From contig JACPQY010000031.1 of NCBI GenBank assembly GCA_016190245.1, forward strand, positions 5,712 to 69,711: DNA of 64,000 nt, written 5' to 3'. The DNA is from Nitrospirota bacterium (lineage in GTDB: Bacteria > JACPQY01). How positions within the stretch are numbered: position 1 is the stretch's first letter; every line of letters starts with the position of its first letter. This document shows, piece by piece, positions 8,181 to 15,753 of this stretch. The notes below the pieces were generated by a model. It was not told where the DNA came from, did no database searches, and was given only the letters and a program-made list of their open reading frames with translations. Both the position numbers and the translations under genes were made by a program.

Positions 8181-9955
8181 CCAGGCCTTGCCCCTGCGCG
8201 GCGGCTCCAGGGCGTGATGTAGCCCAACCCCATGTATCGCACGCCGGGGATCCGCTCGACCTCTTCGGGATCGAAGAAGCTCCAGCCATCGAAGATCACG
8301 GCCGGCCGCCTCATGCTCCGTGCAAGTCCGTAGATGTCGATCGTGGAGAAGCTGCGATGGTTGTTCATGAAGACCACGGCATCACTCGCCGAGAACCCTG
8401 CGGGGATCCTCCGGTACCGCGCACCCGTGCTCTCGACGACCTCTTTCGGGATCAGGGCGTCGTACCCGTAGACCGCCCGGACCCGCGGGCGCAGCGCCCG
8501 GATGAAATCGAGGGTCGGCGAGCCCCGCATGTCCGTCGTTTCCGGCTCCCCCTTGAAGGCAAAGCCGAGGACGAATACCTTGCACGTGGAGGGATTCTTC
8601 CCACACTCCCGAAGAGCCTTCAGGAGCCTCCGCGCCGCCAGAACAGGTGTTCCTTCGTTGATTTTCCGCCCGAGGCGGGGAAGGCTCGCCAGACCGTTTC
8701 GCCGCGCGCCGTTCGCCAGAAGGTAGGGGTCCTTCGTGAGACACGTCCCGCCCACGCCCGGGCTCGGCAGCGGGATGGGATTGCGCGGGTAGCCGATGTT
8801 CGCAGCCCGGATGATCCTCGCTGCGTTCAAGTTGTGGGTTTCGCAGAGGGCGGAAACTTCATTCGCGAAGGCGAACGAAAGGTCCCTGAAGGTGTTGTTG
8901 ATAAGTTTGACGAATTCCGCTTCTTCGAGTGAGTTCATCCGGACGATGTTGGGGCTGAGTTTCGAGAAAACCCTCGAGGCGGTCTCCACGCTCCAGTCGT
9001 TGATCCCCCCGATGACCTGCGGGAGCGTGTGGAGCTCCTCCAAGACCCGCCCCATCATGACGCGCTCCGGGGCGTGAGCGACGCCGATATCCTTGCCCAC
9101 CCGCAGACCCGTGGCCCGCTCCACTTCCTTCTTCACCAAGGTCCGGCACGTGCCGACGGGCACGGTAGACCGCACGATCAGGAGGTCTCCGGTCTTCAGA
9201 AGATTCGCTGTACTCGCGAGCGCGGAGCGCAGGTGGGACAGGTCCGCGCGACCCTTTCTGGCCGGCGTGTTGACGCAGACGAGGAAGATGCGGCAGGAGG
9301 CCAGCTCCCCGGCGGAGCGCGCGATGCGGAACGTCTTTCTGCCCAGTTGTGCGCGGAGGAGCGCGGCCACGCCCTGCTCGTGGAAGTGCGGACGCCCGAG
9401 GGCGAGTGACCTCCGGACGCCGGGATCCCGTTCCCAGCCGACAACGTTGAGCCCGGACTCGGCCAGCGCGACGGCCACGCAGAGGCCCACATGGCCGAGC
9501 CCGATCACGCCGATCTTTTCCCAATACGACGAGTGCGTCAGAATCAAACGGTCAACATCCAGGAGGGCGAGGACGCGCCGACGCCCATCAACGAGGACGG
9601 CATGTCTGATGGTGCGCTGGCGGCCGCTCGCCCGGATCTGGCGCTGGATCTCGGCCAGCGCTCCGCTGGGGGGAAGGCTCGCAGGAATCGCGACGGGTCT
9701 GCGCGTCATGACAGTCGTTACCGGCGACCTCATCGTCCGCCCTCGAAGGAGAGCGTCGCGAACGTCGCCGTCCGTGATCACACCCTCGAGCCTCCGCTGC
9801 TCATCCACCACCAGGCACAGGCCGGGCGGGAGACCATGGTGGCGGGCACCCTCCATCACGGCCATCGCTTGGGAGAGGCCGGCTCGGCGCGAGAGCACAA
9901 GCCTATCGACGGATCTCGCGAACAGGATGTCGGGCGGGTACTCAGGAATGGACAT
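8177..9955 (-). CDS. CBS-pair / nucleotide-sugar dehydrogenase fusion
   Basis: Residues about 10-135 form two CBS motifs (VDEQRRLEGVITDGDVRDAL, then VLVDGRRRVLALLDVDRL). From about 148 a complete UDP-glucose/UDP-ManNAc dehydrogenase follows: Rossmann loop GVIGLGHVGLCVAVAL, CVNTPARKG, the central KLINNTFRDLSFAFANE helix, and the catalytic Cys near residue 403 in GVGGTCLTKD. It should oxidise C6 of a nucleotide hexosamine to a uronate. CBS pairs usually bind adenine nucleotides, so the activity may be nucleotide-gated. CBS domains in nonulosonate loci are more familiar on nucleotidyltransferases. Both halves are in one uninterrupted frame of 592 residues. Confidence 0.88.
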   Translation of the reverse strand: MSIPEYPPDILFARSVDRLVLSRRAGLSQAMAVMEGARHHGLPPGLCLVVDEQRRLEGVITDGDVRDALLRGRTMRSPVTTVMTRRPVAIPASLPPSGALAEIQRQIRASGRQRTIRHAVLVDGRRRVLALLDVDRLILTHSSYWEKIGVIGLGHVGLCVAVALAESGLNVVGWERDPGVRRSLALGRPHFHEQGVAALLRAQLGRKTFRIARSAGELASCRIFLVCVNTPARKGRADLSHLRSALASTANLLKTGDLLIVRSTVPVGTCRTLVKKEVERATGLRVGKDIGVAHAPERVMMGRVLEELHTLPQVIGGINDWSVETASRVFSKLSPNIVRMNSLEEAEFVKLINNTFRDLSFAFANEVSALCETHNLNAARIIRAANIGYPRNPIPLPSPGVGGTCLTKDPYLLANGARRNGLASLPRLGRKINEGTPVLAARRLLKALRECGKNPSTCKVFVLGFAFKGEPETTDMRGSPTLDFIRALRPRVRAVYGYDALIPKEVVESTGARYRRIPAGFSASDAVVFMNNHRSFSTIDIYGLARSMRRPAVIFDGWSFFDPEEVERIPGVRYMGLGYITPWSRRAGARPG

Positions 9956-11258
9956 GGCGGGAAGGAGACGGCGTGATCTCGCTCCAAGGGTAGTCGAAGC
10001 GGAAGAAGCCCGTTCCCCACCTCATGTGGAAGGGGTTGTCACCGGGCTCGACATGGGGCTCAATCTGGACCTGGATCGCAGGGTTGACCACATCCTCCTT
10101 CTGGCCTCCGACGAAAAGATACAGGGCCACCGTGTAGACTCCTGCCTTCAGATGGTTTGGATGAAGATCCGTGGAGATGGCGTACTCTCCCATCGAAAGC
10201 GGCCGGTTCCGTTGCCCCGATGGCGAGACGAAGAGAGAACTTCCGCCATCGACGGTCCGGATGTTGCATGCCAGCTCGACGCTGCTCAGGGCGTGCAGGC
10301 ACCTGAAGCCGACTTCCACCCGGATAGGCTCGCCCTCGAGGAAGACGGCGGTCGGCCGGCCCTCCTTGTTCAGCGTTTTCACCCAAGTGAGGGAGGCCGC
10401 ATCGCGACGTCCTGCCGTGTGAGGAGCGCTGTCCAACGCGCACCAGCCCGGGTTGGCCTGGGAGTCCGTCAACTTCGCGAGATACGCCCTGACCACCGAC
10501 TCGGTGTTCCCCATGTCCGCCACCTGCCCGCCGTCCAGCCACATGCAGGTTCGAGTTAGATTCATGATGGCGGCCATGTTATGGCTGACGAACAGAACCG
10601 TCCGGCCCTCCGTGGCCACATCGTTCATCTTCCCCAGGCACTTCTTCTGAAAGGCCGCGTCCCCCACGGCGAGCACCTCGTCCACCAGTAGGATATCCGG
10701 CTCCAGGTGGGCCGCGACCGCGAAGGCCAGGCGGACGTACATGCCGCTCGAGTAGCGTTTCACGGGTGTATCGATGAACTTCTCGACCTCGGCAAACGCG
10801 GCGATCGCCTCCAACTTGGCACCGATCTCCCGGCGCCGCATTCCGAGGATCGCGCCGCTCATGTAAATGTTCTCCCGGCCCGACAGCTCCGGGTGGAAGC
10901 CGGTGCCCACCTCCAGCAAGGAGCCGACGCGCCCCCGAATCTCGACCCTCCCCTCCGTCGGCATGGTGATCCCCGAGAGGATTCGAAGCAGGGTGGTCTT
11001 GCCTGCCCCGTTTCGGCCGATGATGCCGACAGCCTCACCACACCGAATGTCGAACGAGACGTCCCTCAGCGCCCAGATTCTCGGCGGACCCGTCAGGTGT
11101 CCGTTTCCTCCAGGATGAGGGCGTCGCCAGCGCCCGGCCGCACGAAAGGGGAAGGCGACGAGATCCGCCAAGCTGTCGCGCAACGCCTTGTACCGCTCCC
11201 GCGGCGCGATGACGTATTGCTTGCCCAGGTTGTGAGCATGAATCACGGTTTCGGCCAT
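9942..11258 (-). CDS. wzt: Polysaccharide ABC exporter ATPase with carbohydrate-binding C-domain
   Basis: Walker A is GRNGAGKTT (about residue 78), the signature is RYSSGMYVRLAFAVA and Walker B is ILLVDEVLAVGD. After residue about 260 comes a beta-rich Wzt-type C-terminal domain (VEVGFRCLHALSS, AISTDLHPNHLKAGVYTVALY), which in O-antigen exporters recognises the modified non-reducing end of the glycan. The start is the ATG at 11258 (MAETVIHAHN). The partner permease Wzm is not next to it and is not in this window. It is the first gene of the minus-strand operon and diverges from a glycosyltransferase at 11381. Confidence 0.9.
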   Translation of the reverse strand: MAETVIHAHNLGKQYVIAPRERYKALRDSLADLVAFPFRAAGRWRRPHPGGNGHLTGPPRIWALRDVSFDIRCGEAVGIIGRNGAGKTTLLRILSGITMPTEGRVEIRGRVGSLLEVGTGFHPELSGRENIYMSGAILGMRRREIGAKLEAIAAFAEVEKFIDTPVKRYSSGMYVRLAFAVAAHLEPDILLVDEVLAVGDAAFQKKCLGKMNDVATEGRTVLFVSHNMAAIMNLTRTCMWLDGGQVADMGNTESVVRAYLAKLTDSQANPGWCALDSAPHTAGRRDAASLTWVKTLNKEGRPTAVFLEGEPIRVEVGFRCLHALSSVELACNIRTVDGGSSLFVSPSGQRNRPLSMGEYAISTDLHPNHLKAGVYTVALYLFVGGQKEDVVNPAIQVQIEPHVEPGDNPFHMRWGTGFFRFDYPWSEITPSPSRHVHS

Positions 11259-11380
11259 GCCGGCACCTTCCCTCCGCCGCGGCAAAGGGTAGCGTATCCG
11301 GAACCGTGCCGCAAGCTCGACCCGCGGGGATCGAAGGAAGGAGGCCCCGCCACGTGATACGATGGCCTGCGCCGGAATCC

Positions 11381-12304
11381 ATGAAGTTTACCTTTGTCAT
11401 CCCCTGTTACAACGAGGGCGAAGACGTGCGGCTCGCCCTCGAAAGCTCCCTCCTGCAAAACCACCCGGAGAAGGAAGTCATCGTCGTGGACGACTCCACG
11501 GACGGCACCCGGGCGATCGTGGACTCGTACCGCGAGCGGGGCGTGCGCGTGATCCGGCCGGACGAAAGGCGGGGCTGCTGCGAGGCCCGCAACATCGGCC
11601 TCAAGGCCGCCACGGGTGACGTGGTCGTCTTGTTGAACGCGGACGTTCATCCCCCCCCGAATCTCCTCGCGCATCTGGAACATCACTATGCCCAGGGGGC
11701 CGACTGGGTTATCCTGCGGTCCCTCGTCTCCAACCAAGACACCCTGGTCGGCCGATTCATCCAAGCTCAGGCGGAGCGCATGTATGCCGCACAGGGCGAT
11801 CTCCTGTACTGGTCCGAGGCTTTTTCCTGCCGTCGAGAGGCCGCTCTGGCAGTCGGCGGGATCCCGGACTCCTTTCCCTTGCCGTTCTGCCGGGATTGGT
11901 TTTTCGGGCGCATTCTCGAGGAGCGGGGCTACCGCAAGGTCGTGGATCTCTCCTTCAACGTACCCCACAAGGCCCCGGCAACGCTGAAGGAGTTTTTCAC
12001 GCAGAAGACGCGGGACGGGCGTTTCAGCATCCTCTTTTTCCACTTCCTTCGCCGCCGCTCCATGCCGGCCCTGCTGACGCGCAGCTTGGCGAAGCAAGCG
12101 ATGATCCTCGCCTTGGGCTTGGCCCTCGTTCCATGGGGCCTGCGGGTCGCTCGCCTGCTGCTCGTGTCGCCCAAACGGTGGGCCGATGGAATCGGCTTCG
12201 CAGGATGCGAAGGCGTGTACCGGCTGGGGTACGCGGTGGGAGAATGGCGAGGGATCGCCAGCCTCCTACACCTCACCCTGGCGCGGCGCCATGCCTCCCC
12301 CTGA
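11381..12304 (+). CDS. Family 2 glycosyltransferase
   Basis: A GT-A fold transferase: FVIPCYNEGEDVRLALESSL, EVIVVDDSTDGT, then EARNIGLKAATGDVVVLLNADVHP with the DXD-like metal site (NAD). The C-terminal third has a hydrophobic stretch (MILALGLALVPWGLRVARLLL) that may anchor it to the inner membrane. I chose the ATG at 11381 because the family-typical strand begins there; the frame extends upstream to 11306 without similarity. It diverges from wzt over a 122-bp gap that should hold both promoters. Confidence 0.88.
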   Translation: MKFTFVIPCYNEGEDVRLALESSLLQNHPEKEVIVVDDSTDGTRAIVDSYRERGVRVIRPDERRGCCEARNIGLKAATGDVVVLLNADVHPPPNLLAHLEHHYAQGADWVILRSLVSNQDTLVGRFIQAQAERMYAAQGDLLYWSEAFSCRREAALAVGGIPDSFPLPFCRDWFFGRILEERGYRKVVDLSFNVPHKAPATLKEFFTQKTRDGRFSILFFHFLRRRSMPALLTRSLAKQAMILALGLALVPWGLRVARLLLVSPKRWADGIGFAGCEGVYRLGYAVGEWRGIASLLHLTLARRHASP

Positions 12305-12354
12305 TCGCTCCCACTACATTCGCACCTTTTTCGCGGGCTGAATTCGCTCTACCC

Positions 12355-12422
12355 CACTCCACCTCCCCTTGCAACGGGGAGGAGAGGAATTCCCCTCCTC
12401 GGTAGGGAGGGTTGAGGGGAGG
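12355..12422. repeat. Palindromic intergenic repeat
   Basis: Between the convergent glycosyltransferase genes (gap 12305-12559) is a purine/pyrimidine-rich palindromic element. It has CCTCCCC...GGGGAGG arms, a near-palindrome centred on GAATTC, and a final GGGAGGGTTGAGGGGAGG segment. It resembles dispersed intergenic repeat families. I see no coding frame or U-tract that would make it a clear terminator. The rest of the gap holds nothing I recognise. Confidence 0.5.
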
Positions 12423-12559
12423 TCGACACACACGAGCTTGGTGCAACCACGACAGACGTCAGGCGAATCCATCCGAACCAGCCCCACGATGCAGCGTTGT
12501 CAAACTACCGAGCCCGGCCTGGACTCTTGATCGATCCCGGCACAGGGGGAGTGACGTGC

Positions 12560-13765
12560 CTAATGGGGCGGGAGCCGGGTCGAGAAACCAATCCGCCCGA
12601 GCACGGCCGCCAGGGCGGATCCCAGCGTTGCCAACCCGAACTCCGTGGCCCTCTCGCGGGCACGCCGCCCCATCCGGCCCCGAAGCGGTGGCGACGCCAG
12701 CAAGGTTTCAATCCTGTCCGCGAGGATGTCCGGTCGACGGATGGGCACCACGAAGCCTTCGCGGCCCGAACGAACAACGTCCTCCGCGCCGCTGTTCGGC
12801 GTGGCGACAACAGGCAACCCGAAGGCCATCGCCTCCAGCAACGTGCTGCTGAAACCTTCCTCGATGGACGGGAACAGGTAGACGTCGGCCTCCCGGTAGA
12901 GCCGCCCCATCTCCCCGGGTGGCACGATCCCGACGTGCTCGTAGCAACCGGAGTACTTCCGCAGAAGAGGCCGGAATTCGGGCTCGACCGGGCCCGCGAG
13001 AACCATCCTGACCTGCCCGCTCCTGATCGATCGGACCGCCTCGATGCCGTCATGCACCCCCTTCCGCACGCCGATCGAACCTGCGAAGAGAACGGTCAAC
13101 CTCCGGTGCTTGCGGTTCAACCGGCCGATGGCAGGTGGGACCACGATCCGCGGGGGAAAGCAGATCAGCTTGTCCCGCGGCAGACCCCGCTCCAGGTAGG
13201 TGCTCATGGAGAACCGTGAGTTCGCATACACATGGTCCGACTCGGCGTACTCATTCAGTTCCCTGTCAACCGCCCAAGGCGCGACCGACGCTCCGGGTAG
13301 TCCCACGCGATCACGCTCCTCTTCAAGGATCTGTTTCTGGTGCAGGATGTGGGTAGAGCCGCGGTAGAGAACCGTCTTCATGCCGCGTTCGTGCGCCGAG
13401 CGAATCGTATGGAGAGCAGCCCCGGAACGGGCCACGAGAAGATTCCCTTCGCCGAGTTGGCCGGCCGCCCACCGATCGAAAAGACCCGAGGCGCAACGCT
13501 CCGCGAATAGGACGCGATGGCCGGAGATCCTCTGAGGCGCACGGCCAATCAGGCCGGGCAAGAGAAAACAACGGATCCGATCCTCGGGGAGTTCCTCGCC
13601 ATCCTGCCGCAGAGATGGCAACCAGCCGTATTTCAGCCGATGGTAGTCCGTGACAAGCATCTCGAGCCACCCTCGATCCGCAAGCGCTTGAGCCCACTGA
13701 AACAGCTTGAACTTCCCGAGGGTGCTGACCACGACCGAGGGAGTCCCGAGTTTCACAGGCCGCAT
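12560..13765 (-). CDS. Family 4 glycosyltransferase
   Basis: A GT-B transferase of about 400 residues. The donor-binding half shows LTVLFAGSIGVRKGVHDGIEAV, YREADVYLFPSIEEGFSSTLLEAMAFGLPVVATPNSGAED (EX7E motif) and IRRPDILADRIETLL. These features are diagnostic of family 4 (GPGTF) retaining transferases that use nucleotide-activated sugars. The ATG at 13765 (MRPVKLGTPS) is preferred over the frame start at 13801. It is convergent with the family 2 transferase and probably belongs to the same surface-glycan programme. The acceptor is unknown. Confidence 0.87.
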   Translation of the reverse strand: MRPVKLGTPSVVVSTLGKFKLFQWAQALADRGWLEMLVTDYHRLKYGWLPSLRQDGEELPEDRIRCFLLPGLIGRAPQRISGHRVLFAERCASGLFDRWAAGQLGEGNLLVARSGAALHTIRSAHERGMKTVLYRGSTHILHQKQILEEERDRVGLPGASVAPWAVDRELNEYAESDHVYANSRFSMSTYLERGLPRDKLICFPPRIVVPPAIGRLNRKHRRLTVLFAGSIGVRKGVHDGIEAVRSIRSGQVRMVLAGPVEPEFRPLLRKYSGCYEHVGIVPPGEMGRLYREADVYLFPSIEEGFSSTLLEAMAFGLPVVATPNSGAEDVVRSGREGFVVPIRRPDILADRIETLLASPPLRGRMGRRARERATEFGLATLGSALAAVLGRIGFSTRLPPH

Positions 13766-13909
13766 TCTATCCCGGCCCTCGCGTGCGTGTCGAAGACCCA
13801 CCCCCCGAGGGGACCCGCCGTGTCAACGCAGTCGGGCCTTCCCGCGGGGATGAAGCAGGCCCGCGATGTCTCCCGGGAGGTACTGGGGAGGTGACATCGG
13901 GGCTTTACT

Positions 13910-13939
13910 TAGTTCACTTGTTAGTTTACAAGTGAACTA
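13910..13939 (+). promoter_or_regulatory. Perfect palindromic operator abutting the Phd start codon
   Basis: Eleven-base arms tagttcacttg (13910-13920) and caagtgaacta (13929-13939) are perfectly complementary with an 8-base spacer. The last base of the right arm is the A of the antitoxin ATG. No Shine-Dalgarno sequence fits between. This looks like the site where the antitoxin represses its own operon, with a leaderless or near-leaderless transcript. Confidence 0.7.
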
Positions 13940-14184
13940 TGATCCGCTTGAACATCCACGAGGCCAAGACACACCTCTCGCGCTACCTCAAACGGCTCGC
14001 CAGGGGTGAAACGATCGTGCTGTGCAAGCGCAACATCCCCATTGCCGAAATCAAGCCTCTCCCGAAGCCGCTCAAGAAAAAGCGTCCCATGGGGTCGGCC
14101 AGAGGGAAAATAGAACTGCTCCCTTCATTCTTTGATGAACTTCCGCAAGAAGAACTTGCCTTGTGGTACGGTGAGGGTTCGTGA
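13939..14184 (+). CDS. Phd/YefM-family antitoxin
   Basis: An 81-residue protein with the Phd N-terminal signature MIRLNIHEAKTHLSRYLKRLARGETIVLCKR followed, after one residue, by PIAEIKPL, a small DNA-binding dimer fold. The C-terminal acidic tail (LPSFFDELPQEELALWYG) is the kind of disordered segment that wraps the toxin. It overlaps the downstream PIN toxin by the sequence GTGA. Its start codon is fused to a perfect palindrome, consistent with tight autoregulation. Confidence 0.88.
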   Translation: MIRLNIHEAKTHLSRYLKRLARGETIVLCKRNIPIAEIKPLPKPLKKKRPMGSARGKIELLPSFFDELPQEELALWYGEGS

Positions 14185-14567
14185 GACTTCTGCTCGACAC
14201 CTGTTCGTTCGTCTGGCTGATCACAGCCGCGCCGGATCTGTCGCCTGCCGCACGAGACGCCTGCGAAGACCCCGCGAACGACATCTTCCTGAGTTCTGCT
14301 TCAGTCTGGGAGATCGTCACGAAACATGGATCGGGCAAGATACGACTGGCGGATGCTCCGGACAAGATCATCAGCACCGAACGAAAACGACTCGGAATCG
14401 TGTCGCTGGCCTTGGACGATGAATCCGCCCTGCAAGCCGAGCGCCTCCCCCTCCTCCACAAGGATCCTTTCGACCGCATGCTGATCTGCCAGGCGATCGT
14501 TCACGGCCTGACGATCCTGACGCCCGACGGCCGGATCCGCCAATACCCCGTCCGCACCCTCTGGTAG
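14181..14567 (+). CDS. vapC: PIN-domain toxin (VapC family)
   Basis: A 128-residue PIN nuclease. The first catalytic Asp is in MRLLLDTCSFVWL, the conserved Glu in SSASVWEIVTKHG, and the C-terminal acidic pair in DPFDRMLICQAI and LTPDG. PIN toxins cleave tRNA or rRNA using Mg2+. The start is GTG at 14181, coupled to the antitoxin stop (4-bp overlap). A Phd-type antitoxin paired with a PIN toxin is common. Confidence 0.9.
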   Translation: MRLLLDTCSFVWLITAAPDLSPAARDACEDPANDIFLSSASVWEIVTKHGSGKIRLADAPDKIISTERKRLGIVSLALDDESALQAERLPLLHKDPFDRMLICQAIVHGLTILTPDGRIRQYPVRTLW

Positions 14568-14683
14568 AACCCAGGCAGAAAGCTCTCTTTCGGATCGCAG
14601 AACCAAGTCGGGTTCCCGGATGTGGACGAGAGGTACCCTTTCGTGTACACTATGACCAAATGGGGGGAACACGCAACACGAAC

Positions 14684-14947
14684 ATGGTCAGCGTCAAGCA
14701 GTTGCGACCCTCCCTGCCGCGGATCCTCGCGCGTATTGACAGGAGATTCGAGCGCTTCATCGTCACCCGCCGCGGGCAACCCGTCGCGGTGATGCTGAGC
14801 GTGGACGACTACGAGGCGCTGCTGGAAACGCTCGACATCCTGGCGGACCCCAAGGCCCGGGTGGGAATCCGCCGAGGAGAGGCCGACATCCGCCGAGGCA
14901 AGACCCACCCATGGAAAGAGATCAAGGCATCGATTGGCCGCGTATAG
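14684..14947 (+). CDS. Phd/YefM-family antitoxin of a RelE pair
   Basis: The protein reads MVSVKQLRPSLPRILARIDR, then FIVTRRGQPVAVMLSVDDYEAL, the standard Phd/YefM fold, with a basic C-terminal tail. I use the ATG at 14684, not the upstream in-frame ATG at 14660, because the fold begins there. It overlaps the RelE-like toxin gene by 14 bp. A second Phd-type module directly following the first suggests accretion of TA cassettes at this point. Confidence 0.83.
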   Translation: MVSVKQLRPSLPRILARIDRRFERFIVTRRGQPVAVMLSVDDYEALLETLDILADPKARVGIRRGEADIRRGKTHPWKEIKASIGRV

Positions 14948-15200
14948 GGTCGAGCTGTCCGGGCAGGCGGAGCGTGTCGTCCGTCGGATGGCCCGGCGAG
15001 AACCATTGCTCTACCGGCGCGTGGCAGGGGCGCTGGACGACTTGGCACACGATCCGCACGCGGGCAAACCCCTGAAAGGACGACTCGCGGGCCGGTACTC
15101 CCATCGGGTTGGACCCTATCGAATCATCTACGTCCTCCGACGAGCGAAGTTGCTCGTTCTGGTCATCGACATCGGCCATCGGCGTGAGATCTACCGATGA
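14934..15200 (+). CDS. RelE/ParE-superfamily toxin
   Basis: An 88-residue protein with the RelE fold: YRVELSGQAERVVRRM, ALDDLAHDPHAGKPLKGRLAG, YSHRVGPYRIIYVLRR and VLVIDIGHRREIYR. The conserved Arg and Tyr of the GPYRIIYV and HRREIYR segments suit a ribosome-dependent mRNA endonuclease. The start codon is TTG at 14934, inside the antitoxin gene. Length and gene order are standard. Confidence 0.88.
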   Translation: MAAYRVELSGQAERVVRRMARREPLLYRRVAGALDDLAHDPHAGKPLKGRLAGRYSHRVGPYRIIYVLRRAKLLVLVIDIGHRREIYR

Positions 15201-15231
15201 GAGAATCCACCCTGGAAAGTTGACGGCCGGC

Positions 15232-15507
15232 ATGTCCGGATCCTCTGCGAAAACTCGAGATGCCTCCGGGGCATCTGCGGCTCACGCCGAGTGCGAGCCC
15301 TCCGCGGCCGAGCGGGAGGAGTGGATCCGGGATTTCGAGGCGGCCGGGCAGTGGTCACTTGACCGGCGGCTCGACAACGCGTTCATCCGAACCTACAAGC
15401 CGGTTTTGGATGACGTTTTCTTCCGCGCGTTCACCTCGGTGGAGGCCTACAGGCGCTGGTGCGAGACGGCCGTGCCCTCCTGGCTCGGATATGGCCGAAG
15501 CGTTTGA
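15232..15507 (+). CDS. Small hypothetical protein upstream of a nucleotidyltransferase remnant
   Basis: A 91-residue frame starting at ATG 15232. The first about 25 residues are low-complexity (Ala/Ser/Glu), followed by a helical segment EWIRDFEAAGQWSLDRRL and YKPVLDDVFFRAFTSVEAYRRWCE. I do not recognise a named family. Its 3' end overlaps the next short frame (15491) by 17 bp, suggesting they were co-translated. It may be the partner of a decayed nucleotidyltransferase TA pair. Moderate confidence that it is a real gene. Confidence 0.45.
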   Translation: MSGSSAKTRDASGASAAHAECEPSAAEREEWIRDFEAAGQWSLDRRLDNAFIRTYKPVLDDVFFRAFTSVEAYRRWCETAVPSWLGYGRSV

Positions 15508-15685
15508 CTCCAGGCGAGTTCGACATCTCGCCGACGCCTTCCGGAAACACGGCGTTCGCTACCTCATCATTGACGACGTCATCCGCAGCAAGGAAGCCGC
15601 GGGCCGGGTGCACGACCGGGAGGTCCTGCCCCGGCTCAAGGCCTTCCGCGACTGGTGGCTCCAGCGCCAAAAGGAAGGCTCGTGA
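15491..15685 (+). pseudogene. Remnant of an AbiEii-like nucleotidyltransferase
   Basis: This 64-residue frame joins RHLADAFRKHGVRYLI, like the N-terminal strand-helix of minimal nucleotidyltransferases, directly to DDVIRSKEAAGRVHDREVLP, like the C-terminal substrate-site helix of the same family. The catalytic middle (GS and DXD motifs), normally about 80-100 residues, is absent. The simplest reading is an internal deletion that kept the frame. Call rests on short motif resemblance, so it is tentative. Confidence 0.4.
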
Positions 15686-15753
15686 GGCCGATCGGCACGC
15701 CCGCCCCACGATCGACCTCCCGACTTCCCGGCTTCCCGACCTCTCGCTGAATC

